From Candidatus Fibrimonadaceae bacterium (GTDB lineage Bacteria; Fibrobacterota; Fibrobacteria; Fibrobacterales; Fibrobacteraceae), in the NCBI GenBank assembly GCA_031281345.1, contig JAITFN010000037.1, forward strand, positions 1-41,928: DNA of 41,928 nucleotides, given 5' to 3'. Position numbers and translations under genes: made by a program. The notes under the pieces are model-generated. The model had not been told where the DNA came from. It did not search any database and saw only the letters and a list, made by a program, of their open reading frames with translations. Positions 1 to 8,744 of the stretch are shown piece after piece. The number at the start of each line of letters is the position of its first letter. Position 1 is the stretch's first letter.

Positions 1-789
1 ACATCTTACCCCGAACACAACGCAGAGTACGCAAACGAAAAACTAGTCCGCCGAATGTCATTGGTTAGAAGCGCCATAGAAAAAGGCAGAGCGATACGCA
101 GCGCAAACGAAATCAAAAACCGCCAGCCACTAAAAACATTGACACTAGTCCCCCACAACGAGGAAGCAAAACAAGTAGCCGAGACAATGCAGGATTTAAT
201 CTTAGAGGAACTAAACGTAGAGCAACTCCACTTCGCTGGCGATGACACCGAGCTAGCGAAAATCTCCGCCAAGCCCAACTTCGCAGGCATAAAAGCAAAA
301 GGAGCGGACTACGCCAAAAATATGAAAACCCTATCCACCGCCATCACCGCCTTGACTACCGAGCAAATCAAGCAAATCCAAAGCGGCACACCGCTTGACG
401 TTGCCGGTCTCCCCATAGACTATTCCTGCCTAATGCTAGTCCGCGAAGTAGCCGAAGGCCTCGCCGTTGAAGCGGACGAAAACTACACCATAGCCTTGGA
501 TTTGAAAATAACGCCAGAGCTACGGCAAAGCTGCATAGCGAGAGAGCTGGTAAATCGCATACAGAACCGCCGCAAGGAAATGGATTTGCAGATTACGGAC
601 AAGATAAAGATAGCGTTGAAAGGGCTTGGTGCTTACGCTGATTTGCAAGCAGCGGTGGAGAAGCACAGGGGTTATATTTTGGAGGAGACGCAGGGGTTGG
701 AGATTTCCACGAGAGGTGAAGCGAGTGGGGAGTGGGTTGCGGTTAGTGTGGAGGGATGTGAGGTGGAGGTTTGTGTTTCCCCCAATTAG
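1..789 (+). CDS. ileS: Isoleucyl-tRNA synthetase, C-terminal part (5' end outside window)
   Basis: Charges tRNA-Ile with isoleucine in the cytoplasm. The reading frame is open from the first base, so this is the 3' end of a longer gene; 262 codons are present out of about 1,000 or more expected for the long-type enzyme. The visible part starts in the anticodon-binding helical domain, with a segment reading LVRSAIEKGRAIRSANEIKNR followed by RQPL, the typical IleRS 'R..N.IK.RQPL' stretch. It ends with the small C-terminal domain found in the eukaryotic-like (type 2) IleRS, with the 'ELVNRIQNRRKEMDLQI' element. The HIGH and KMSKS motifs lie upstream of the window. Base composition changes within the gene: C-rich coding sense before about 600, G-rich after it. 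The stop at 787-789 faces the minus-strand FISUMP gene; the 56-bp gap holds an inverted repeat. Confidence 0.93.
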   Translation, partial: TSYPEHNAEYANEKLVRRMSLVRSAIEKGRAIRSANEIKNRQPLKTLTLVPHNEEAKQVAETMQDLILEELNVEQLHFAGDDTELAKISAKPNFAGIKAKGADYAKNMKTLSTAITALTTEQIKQIQSGTPLDVAGLPIDYSCLMLVREVAEGLAVEADENYTIALDLKITPELRQSCIARELVNRIQNRRKEMDLQITDKIKIALKGLGAYADLQAAVEKHRGYILEETQGLEISTRGEASGEWVAVSVEGCEVEVCVSPN

Positions 790-798
790 GCACAACAA

Positions 799-843
799 CC
801 CCCCAACCCCACGGTCGCACCATTGGGGGGATTTCGCCACAAA
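799..843. repeat. Inverted repeat with conserved edge, copy 1 of a dispersed palindromic element
   Basis: CCCCCCAA at 799-806 pairs with TTGGGGGG at 823-830 across a 16-nt loop, between the convergent ileS and FISUMP genes. The adjoining bases 836-843 (CGCCACAA on the plus strand, TTGTGGCG on the minus) recur beside a second C6/G6 hairpin at 7931-7977. Both copies therefore share the order TTGTGGCG, a short A/T spacer, TCCCCCC, a loop, and GGGGGG. There is no T-tract, so a simple intrinsic terminator is doubtful, although the hairpin could still help end both convergent transcripts. Confidence 0.55.
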
Positions 844-845
844 TG

Positions 846-1661
846 TCACTCGGCTGGTATGCTTTGAGAATTGAAGGTAATTGGTGGTAAGCAGTTTGTT
901 AATAAAGGAGGATGATCACATGGTGGCGGTAACTCTACACAACGAACGCTGTACAGGAAACCCTTATCGCCGAGGCTGTAGTAGACACTCTCGGAGTCGT
1001 AGTATATGTCCCTGCCGTAGGCATCGCCATCGTCATTATCACTGGCACTCCACCAATAGCCTTTGTCACCGACATTGCTGAAATCGCCAACTGGATTGCC
1101 GTAGCCGCCAGGTAGGGCGGAAAAGCCGTGTTCGTTCGTGCCAGCTTTATAGCCGCTGCCAGTATTCCAGCCGCTTGTAGCCTTCAGCTCGGTTCCAGCA
1201 TCTAAGGAGGAACCGCCCGTATAATAAAACACAAGAACATCCCAATCCTCATTGCTTGGCAAATGCCAGCCAGAGGGGCATGCCGTCATTGCTGTTGCCC
1301 AGTCGTAAAGCCTGCCGTAAGTTGTGCAGTTTGCAGGGTCGTTGTCGTAGCATACATCGGTATCGTTGCTAGGAACATCGTAGTTAAGATTTTCTGCCAT
1401 CCAAGTTTGAGTGCCTATTTTTATGGTCTTGTAGGTTGTGTTATCTCGTGGATCTTTGAATGTGTCGCCTAGGTTGCCACTGGAACTGGAATTGCCAACG
1501 CCAGACGAAGACGAGCCGCCTAGGTTGCCACCAGAACTAGAATTGCCAACGCCAGACGAAGACGAGCCATCACCACCATTGTCATCGTTTGATGAGCAGG
1601 AAAGGATGAATGCCATTGCCATAACTAGGATTGGCAGCTTGATTGAGGCTATTTTGTTCAT
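846..1661 (-). CDS. FISUMP-domain lipoprotein
   Basis: Predicted surface or outer-membrane lipoprotein of 271 residues; molecular function unknown. Residues 1-22 are a lipoprotein signal (MNKIASIKLP, a hydrophobic run, lipobox ILSC with Cys22). Residues about 30-66 are a Gly/Ser-rich linker containing a 17-residue tandem duplication. Residues about 67-242 are a FISUMP domain with the family hallmarks DPRDNTTYKTIKIGTQTWMA, ENLNY, YGRLYDWATAM, GWHLPS, ALPGG, WWSAS and YSVRC. The start at 1661 is chosen because AAGGAG lies 7 nt upstream and the signal peptide begins there. The frame stays open upstream to 1847, through a 17-base C tract, but that part does not look like protein. After YSVRCVE, where the paralogue at 31104-31709 stops almost at once, it continues with a 28-residue Pro/Cys-containing tail. 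The long upstream leader has its own entry. Confidence 0.88.
   Translation of the reverse strand: MNKIASIKLPILVMAMAFILSCSSNDDNGGDGSSSSGVGNSSSGGNLGGSSSSGVGNSSSSGNLGDTFKDPRDNTTYKTIKIGTQTWMAENLNYDVPSNDTDVCYDNDPANCTTYGRLYDWATAMTACPSGWHLPSNEDWDVLVFYYTGGSSLDAGTELKATSGWNTGSGYKAGTNEHGFSALPGGYGNPVGDFSNVGDKGYWWSASDNDDGDAYGRDIYYDSESVYYSLGDKGFLYSVRCVELPPPCDHPPLLTNCLPPITFNSQSIPAE
1468..1569 (-). repeat. 51-bp tandem duplication in the lipoprotein linker
   Basis: Two adjacent 51-bp units (1468-1518 and 1519-1569) are nearly identical. Each encodes the 17-residue Ser/Gly/Asn linker unit GSSSSGVGNSSSxGNLG. Since 51 is a multiple of three, gain or loss of a unit would change linker length without a frameshift. 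Confidence 0.85.
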
Positions 1662-1887
1662 AAATGAACTCCTTATGTTTTTATGTTTTTTAAAGCAAGG
1701 TATCAAAAACAAAATGCCTCGCAGTATTATTGCATTTGCAAATAATTCCTTTGGATTTACGATTGTGGGGGGGGGGGGGGGGGTAATGCTGTCTGTCAAA
1801 ACTGTTGGATAACTTAGCGATAAAATTATTGCTTGGAGTCTCTGCAAGAGACTCGGCGAAACAAATTTTAGAGCCAGTGGTCATAGT
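1662..1887 (-). promoter_or_regulatory. Long 5' leader of the FISUMP lipoprotein: hairpin, uORF and C17 tract
   Basis: The presumed promoter (-10 at 1894-1899) puts transcription start near 1887, about 225 nt upstream of the lipoprotein ATG. Going downstream, the leader holds: an ATG at 1884 opening a 64-codon reading frame that ends at 1690; a perfect hairpin GAGTCTCT-GCA-AGAGACTC at 1836-1854; a homopolymer of 17 C on the transcribed sense (G at 1767-1783); and the AAGGAG ribosome site just before 1661. The uORF is one base out of frame with the lipoprotein. Loss of one C, or gain of two, would fuse them. The layout is read directly; a regulatory role is inference. Confidence 0.55.
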
Positions 1888-1893
1888 GAGGTA

Positions 1894-1968
1894 AATATAG
1901 AATAAAATTTGGAAAAACGCTCATTTTTTGTGTTTTTTTCTGTTTTTTGGCATTTTTTCTGCTTTTTT
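1894..1968 (-). promoter_or_regulatory. Promoter with phased A-tract bend upstream of the FISUMP lipoprotein
   Basis: On the minus strand a TTCTATATT -10 box (core 1894-1899) is followed 9 nt later by an ATG at 1884. Upstream, five A6-A7 tracts (T runs on the plus strand starting at 1924, 1933, 1943, 1953 and 1963) repeat every 9-10 bp, one helical turn. They occupy about -37 to -81 relative to the predicted start, where UP elements or intrinsic bends stimulate RNA polymerase. No good TTGACA -35 box is visible. Confidence 0.6.
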
Positions 1969-2005
1969 GTGATATTCGCTGGGGGAAAGTGTAAAGGGGT
2001 GTAAT

Positions 2006-4048
2006 TTAAGAATTTTTTTCTGCGAGTTTTGTTTCAATATTTGAAATTATAGTTTCAACTTCTGAGACAAATTGTTGCGTTTTTTTTGCAATGGTATTTT
2101 TGTCCCGTTGTTTGCCCGCCTCTTCCAAAACAAAGGCCATTTGCGAAAGAGTGTTTTCACCAATATCTGCGAGAAGGCTTTTCACAGAATGGGCATTTAC
2201 GGCAAACATTTGCAAATCGTCGTTTGAAGCATCGGATATGTTTTTAGAAGTTTGCTCAATTTCAAACACGGCTTTTTTAGCATCTTTGGCAAAAACGGCA
2301 AGATATTCATCACTTTTTTTGTACATTTTCATCGCATCTTTCTTTTGCTTGCGAGCATCTGCAATTACTTTTGGAGTTTGCTTGTTGCGAATTAATTTAT
2401 TGAGCACAGAATCCAACTGGCGGGCGTTTATCGGTTTGGAAATAAAATCATCAAAACCATTGTCAAAGAATATTTTTGCCTGCCCTGTCATAATATTGGC
2501 AGTTAAAGCAACAATAGAATTTGTATATTTCAATGTTTCGCGTATAATTTTTACTGTTTCAATGCCATCCATTTTAGGCATCATGTGATCCATAAACACA
2601 ATATCATATACACGACCACTTTTTATTCTATCTATTGCATCAAAACCGCTGGAAACAGTATCTATGGATAAACCATAAGGCGACATAAGCTCTTTTGCAA
2701 CGTATAAATTGGATTCCACATCGTCAACAATAAGAACGCTGCCATAAGGCATATATTCTTTTGTGAATGCTTTGCCGGTTAATTCCATTAAATTCTCTGC
2801 CAATTCTTTGCCTAAAACATCGGAGCTGATTATCTTTTGTGGCAAACGCACTGTGCAAACTGAAATTTTGCCAGGTTCGTTTTTCACTGTGATTTCGCCG
2901 TGCATCAAATTTATCAGGTTTTTTATGATGCTCATAGAAATGTCTGCATCTTCAACAAAAGTGCCTGTTTCTGCGCTTATGGAAAAAACAAGAGTTACAT
3001 CTATATCTTCTGTTTTCTCTGCAAAAACCGATAATTTTACAAGGCCACTTTCTATATTTTTAAATGTATTGAAAAGCAAGCTGTTCAAAATTTGCTTAAT
3101 GTGAATTTCATCGCCAATCAATTTAAGCGGTATATTTTCGTCAATGTCAAGTTCAAGCTCTAGGGATTTATTTTCAATTTGCTTTAAATTAAGTTGCAAG
3201 CTATCACTCAGCAATTCAGAAACTTTGTATTTGGTAATCATCAATTCCATTTCGCCAGATTCCATTTTAAATAGGTCTAGCGTGGAGTTCACGGTGTTAA
3301 ACAATAAATGCGCAGAATTATTTATCATTGCAAACGCATCTCTTACCTTAAAGTCTAGAGTTTGGTCGTGTTGTTGGGTTTCGCTTGTTCCAAGAATAAC
3401 GTTCATAGGAGAACGAATTTCGTAGCTCATGCGAGATAAGAATAAATTTTTGTTGCGGTTGTTCTGTTCAACAAGTTCTTTTGCAGACACTAAATCCGTA
3501 ATATCAGTGGAATACTGAACGTGAACAAGTTTACCATTATGCCATTCTATATATCTGTCTGTGTTGCGATATACGCGTTTCGTTAAATTGTTGCGTTCTT
3601 CCCATACAATAACTCCCTTTGGGTTATTGTCCAGTTTGCGGCAAGGGCAAAATTCGCACATCTGCTCCATTCCATTTTGCAAAACTTTATAGCAGAGTTT
3701 CCCTATGCAGTTCCCTTTAATTGAATAACGTTCTTTTGCACGCTCGTTTATAAAGAGAATTTCTCCGGTGTCTGGAACAGTGACGTATATTAATGCATCT
3801 GAATTGCCTAGTACGCTTGTTAAAATGCTAAGTGATTGATTTGATTCTGTTAGCTTTTGCTGGGCAGCCTTTTGCTTGCTTTTTTCATTGACAAAAAGAA
3901 TTAATATAGAAACAAAAGAACCTGCCACCAACACTGAAATCAAGTATTTAGGACCTAAGAGAATAGCAGGTGCAAACACAATAAAAGTTAATAAAGGAAC
4001 CCACACGTATAAAGGTACCTTTTGCTTTAATAAATTAAAAATCTGCAT
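2006..4048 (-). CDS. Hybrid sensor histidine kinase with degenerate kinase core, REC and Hpt domains
   Basis: Membrane-bound two-component protein of 680 residues. Order: two membrane segments (about 13-32 and 36-53); a PAS domain (about 75-186) with a cysteine cluster (C114, C119, C131, C134, C136); a HisKA/HATPase-like region (about 199-404); a receiver domain (about 436-556); and an Hpt domain (about 580-675). The receiver looks intact (D442/D443, phosphoacceptor D487 in MDHMMPKMDG, K538 in SKPI), as does the Hpt (H620 in AHSVKS). The kinase core does not: the H-box reads MSYEIRSPMN, with Tyr209 where the phosphorylated His belongs, and the DxGxG and GxGLGL ATP-lid motifs are missing, so the ATPase region collapses from FSISAETG straight to LMHGEI. 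It is probably a pseudokinase that relays or scaffolds phosphate from a partner. The start at 4048 follows a TATATT box by 11 nt. It is divergent from grpE. Confidence 0.88.
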   Translation of the reverse strand: MQIFNLLKQKVPLYVWVPLLTFIVFAPAILLGPKYLISVLVAGSFVSILILFVNEKSKQKAAQQKLTESNQSLSILTSVLGNSDALIYVTVPDTGEILFINERAKERYSIKGNCIGKLCYKVLQNGMEQMCEFCPCRKLDNNPKGVIVWEERNNLTKRVYRNTDRYIEWHNGKLVHVQYSTDITDLVSAKELVEQNNRNKNLFLSRMSYEIRSPMNVILGTSETQQHDQTLDFKVRDAFAMINNSAHLLFNTVNSTLDLFKMESGEMELMITKYKVSELLSDSLQLNLKQIENKSLELELDIDENIPLKLIGDEIHIKQILNSLLFNTFKNIESGLVKLSVFAEKTEDIDVTLVFSISAETGTFVEDADISMSIIKNLINLMHGEITVKNEPGKISVCTVRLPQKIISSDVLGKELAENLMELTGKAFTKEYMPYGSVLIVDDVESNLYVAKELMSPYGLSIDTVSSGFDAIDRIKSGRVYDIVFMDHMMPKMDGIETVKIIRETLKYTNSIVALTANIMTGQAKIFFDNGFDDFISKPINARQLDSVLNKLIRNKQTPKVIADARKQKKDAMKMYKKSDEYLAVFAKDAKKAVFEIEQTSKNISDASNDDLQMFAVNAHSVKSLLADIGENTLSQMAFVLEEAGKQRDKNTIAKKTQQFVSEVETIISNIETKLAEKNS

Positions 4049-4059
4049 CCTTATCTTAA

Positions 4060-4065
4060 AATATA
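4060..4065 (-). promoter_or_regulatory. Putative -10 box of the hybrid kinase gene
   Basis: The minus-strand sequence TTCTATATT places its TATATT core 11 nt before the ATG at 4048. It matches the box found before many genes here. The predicted leader would be only about 4-5 nt. Confidence 0.5.
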
Positions 4066-4071
4066 GAAAAA

Positions 4072-4128
4072 TTCAAAAGTTCCATTTTGAACGCAAAAAC
4101 ATTCGTACCAGCGTTTCAATTTGAAACG
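4072..4128. promoter_or_regulatory. Two inverted repeats between the divergent kinase and grpE genes (candidate operators)
   Basis: TTCAAAA at 4072-4078 pairs with TTTTGAA at 4085-4091 across 6 nt. A perfect 17-bp palindrome with one central base, CGTTTCAATTTGAAACG, lies at 4112-4128. Both share the TTCAA/TTGAA half-site. They sit upstream of both genes and could bind a dimeric regulator. No CIRCE element (TTAGCACTC-N9-GAGTGCTAA) was seen before grpE, so heat-shock control by HrcA is not supported by the sequence. Confidence 0.45.
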
Positions 4129-4227
4129 TAATAGGTTGGCTAATGTTGATGTCTCAGATAAAAACCGCAAAATTTGCTTAAAAAAGGCATTTTTGTTTGA
4201 ATAAGCCATTCGGCACGGCTTTTGCCT

Positions 4228-4233
4228 TAATTT
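4228..4233 (+). promoter_or_regulatory. Putative -10 box of grpE
   Basis: CTTAATTT precedes the grpE ATG; the TAATTT core ends 7 nt before it and no Shine-Dalgarno intervenes. This fits the leaderless pattern, with a weaker match to the TATATT consensus. Confidence 0.4.
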
Positions 4234-4240
4234 AAAGTGT

Positions 4241-6756
<2,516 letters not shown>

Positions 6757-6761
6757 AATAT

Positions 6762-7904
6762 ATGGCAAAGCGAGATTACTACGAAGTTCTGGGCGTTCCC
6801 AAAGACGCTTCCGCAGACGATATTAAGCGGGCGTATAAAAAGCTCGCTATAAAATATCATCCAGACAAAAATCCGGGTGATAAAGAAGCGGAATCCAAGT
6901 TCAAGGAAGCTGCAGAAGCCTACGATGTGCTTTCTGATTCGCAGAAGAAAGCGCAATACGACCGTTTTGGGCACGAAGGGCTTAACAGCGGTGGATTCGG
7001 CGGCGGTTTTAGTTCGGGTGGTTTTTCGTTTGAAGACATATTCTCGCACTTTGGCGATATTTTTGCAGATATTGGTGGTTTTGGAGGTTTTAGCGGCTCT
7101 CATCAAAGTTCGCGAAGCAGGGGGCCTGCCCCCGGCGAAGATTTGCAAATTGGCATTGCTCTAACCTTAAAGGAAATAGCAGACGGCACTGTTAAAAAAG
7201 TTCGCATAAAACGCCAAAAAGCCTGCCCCGATTGCAACGGCAAGGGTGGCACAGGCACTAAAACCTGCACAACTTGTTCTGGCAACGGCAAGGTTCGCCG
7301 CAGAATGCAGAGCATTTTTGGTGAAATGGTAAATGTAGCCGCTTGCCCAGATTGCGGAGGCTCGGGTGAAACCATTAGCAACAAGTGCAAAACCTGCGCG
7401 GGTCAAAAGCGCGTTAAAACAGAAGATACCATTGAGGTTAAAATTCCCATTGGCGTTACAGGCGGCAACTACATTAAACTGCGTGGCGAAGGCAATGCGA
7501 GTACGCAAGGCGGCCCGCCAGGTTCGCTTATTGTTCATATAGAAGAAAAGAACGATGATTTTTTTGTGCGAGACGGGCAAAACCTGTTTTGCAAAGTTGC
7601 GGTTCCTGTTTACCGTTTAGCTTTAGGCGGAGAGCAGAGAGTTCCAACTTTATATGGCGAAGTGAAGGTGAAAATATCAGCAGGTTTTCAACCAGGAACC
7701 CAGCTAAGAGTTAGAGGCCAAGGTTTGCCAGGTTACAATTCCGATTACAAAGGCGATCTTTTTGTGGAAATTGAAGCACACATTCCCGAAAACTTGTCTT
7801 CAAGAGAGAAAAAGCTTTACGAGGAATTGAGCGAATTAGGCTCAGATAGAGACGAACGCAGAGAAAGCGGTTTGTTAGATAAGATAAAAGATTTTTTTAG
7901 TTAG
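6762..7904 (+). CDS. dnaJ: Chaperone DnaJ (Hsp40)
   Basis: Cochaperone that delivers unfolded proteins to DnaK and stimulates its ATPase. The protein has 380 residues. J domain 1-70 with HPD at 33-35; Gly/Phe-rich region about 75-115; zinc-finger region with four CxxCxGxG-type repeats ([32 protein letters not shown]); then the two C-terminal beta domains. It is complete and a class A DnaJ. It begins 5 bp after dnaK and ends the operon; the following 190 bp are palindrome-rich. Confidence 0.96.
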   Translation: MAKRDYYEVLGVPKDASADDIKRAYKKLAIKYHPDKNPGDKEAESKFKEAAEAYDVLSDSQKKAQYDRFGHEGLNSGGFGGGFSSGGFSFEDIFSHFGDIFADIGGFGGFSGSHQSSRSRGPAPGEDLQIGIALTLKEIADGTVKKVRIKRQKACPDCNGKGGTGTKTCTTCSGNGKVRRRMQSIFGEMVNVAACPDCGGSGETISNKCKTCAGQKRVKTEDTIEVKIPIGVTGGNYIKLRGEGNASTQGGPPGSLIVHIEEKNDDFFVRDGQNLFCKVAVPVYRLALGGEQRVPTLYGEVKVKISAGFQPGTQLRVRGQGLPGYNSDYKGDLFVEIEAHIPENLSSREKKLYEELSELGSDRDERRESGLLDKIKDFFS

Positions 7905-7910
7905 TAGCCA

Positions 7911-8061
7911 CTGATTAACTCTGAATTTCGTTGTGGCGTTCCCCCCGTTAGCTCTCCGAGCGGAAAAAACGGGGGGACGAATGGTGATTTTTGTTAAAAA
8001 ATCTCCATTTAAGGGGGGAATGCTGATTGAATAAAATTGAAGTTGTAAATTAATCAGCATT
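7911..8061. repeat. Palindrome-rich intergenic element downstream of dnaJ
   Basis: The region holds several nested inverted repeats. TCCCCCCGTT at 7940-7949 pairs with AACGGGGGGA at 7968-7977, and its loop contains a small GCTC-TCC-GAGC hairpin. The preceding TTGTGGCG (7931-7938) matches the edge of the element at 799-843. AATGCTGATT at 8019-8028 pairs with AATCAGCATT at 8052-8061. The outermost CTGATTAA (7911-7918) and TTAATCAG (8050-8057) form 8-bp ends of a 147-bp segment. No protein is encoded. It may be a small non-autonomous palindromic element, or a compound terminator after dnaJ. Confidence 0.5.
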
Positions 8062-8080
8062 TACGTTAGTTTTCACTTAC

Positions 8081-8086
8081 TATATT
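8081..8086 (+). promoter_or_regulatory. -10 box of the hemolysin III family gene
   Basis: TTACTATATTT places TATATT 7 nt before the ATG at 8094, with no Shine-Dalgarno. This predicts a leaderless mRNA. Confidence 0.55.
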
Positions 8087-8093
8087 TCTTAAT

Positions 8094-8732
8094 ATGGAAA
8101 CCCCAAAAGAACTTCACCGCGAAATGGCAAACGCTCTCACTCATGGAATGGGAGTATTGTTTGGCGTTGCAAGCATTCCGGTACTTTCTGCTGTAGGGGC
8201 AAAAACTGGCAATATATCTGGAGTTGTGGGGGCAACTATTTATGCTTTTTGTTTTATTATGCTATTCACATTCAGCACAATTTACCACAGCATACAAAAT
8301 GCAGAAGCAAAAAAAATACTCCGCACCTTTGACCACGTTTCAATATATTTTTTAATAGCCGGCACCTATACACCATTTTTGCTAATCTATATGCTGGATT
8401 CCTTTGGCATAACATTGCTATCCATACAATGGTCACTTGTATTGCTGGGAATTCTTTTCAAGATTTTTTTTACAGGGCGTTTTAAGTTCGCAAGCACCTT
8501 AGTCTATGTGGCTATGGGCTGGCTTTTGCTTGTTGGCGGCAATAGATTTTTTGTTGTGCTGCCAACACCTGTACTGGTTATGGTTATGATTGGCGGTGTG
8601 CTTTACACACTTGGTTCTGTTTTTTATTTGAACAAAAAAATTTATCATCATCACGCTATATGGCATTTGTTTGTGCTGAGTGCGGCTATTTGCCATTATG
8701 TAGCGGTGTTGCTTGCGGTTATTTTAAAATGA
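8094..8732 (+). CDS. Hemolysin III / TrhA-YqfA family membrane protein
   Basis: Integral membrane protein of 212 residues, normal length for the bacterial HlyIII family, which belongs to the adiponectin/PAQR superfamily. About seven membrane helices are visible. Conserved family features: HREMANALTHGMG near the N-terminus, STIYHSI and FDHVSIYFLIAGTYTPF in the first half, and HHHAIWHLFVLSAAICHY near the end. The conserved histidines and Ser/Asp of these motifs are the family's presumed zinc site. The biochemical role in bacteria is unsettled: membrane energetics and fatty-acid homeostasis have been proposed, and the name 'hemolysin' is historical. It stands 12 bp upstream of bioB and may be co-transcribed with it. 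Confidence 0.9.
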   Translation: METPKELHREMANALTHGMGVLFGVASIPVLSAVGAKTGNISGVVGATIYAFCFIMLFTFSTIYHSIQNAEAKKILRTFDHVSIYFLIAGTYTPFLLIYMLDSFGITLLSIQWSLVLLGILFKIFFTGRFKFASTLVYVAMGWLLLVGGNRFFVVLPTPVLVMVMIGGVLYTLGSVFYLNKKIYHHHAIWHLFVLSAAICHYVAVLLAVILK

Positions 8733-8744
8733 GGTTAAAATGAA

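Noticed and set aside
1438..1812. Plus-strand open frame of 124 codons with repeated acidic/proline units
   Set aside because: It is the antisense reading of the repeated Ser-rich linker and leader of the FISUMP lipoprotein. It has no ribosome site or family match.
1924..1968. T-rich stretch as an intrinsic terminator of the hybrid kinase gene
   Set aside because: The runs are T on the plus strand, so they are A on the kinase transcript, and no GC hairpin precedes them. Phased A-tracts explain them better.
4049..4240. CIRCE/HrcA control of grpE-dnaK-dnaJ
   Set aside because: No TTAGCACTC-N9-GAGTGCTAA repeat and no hrcA gene are present in the region.
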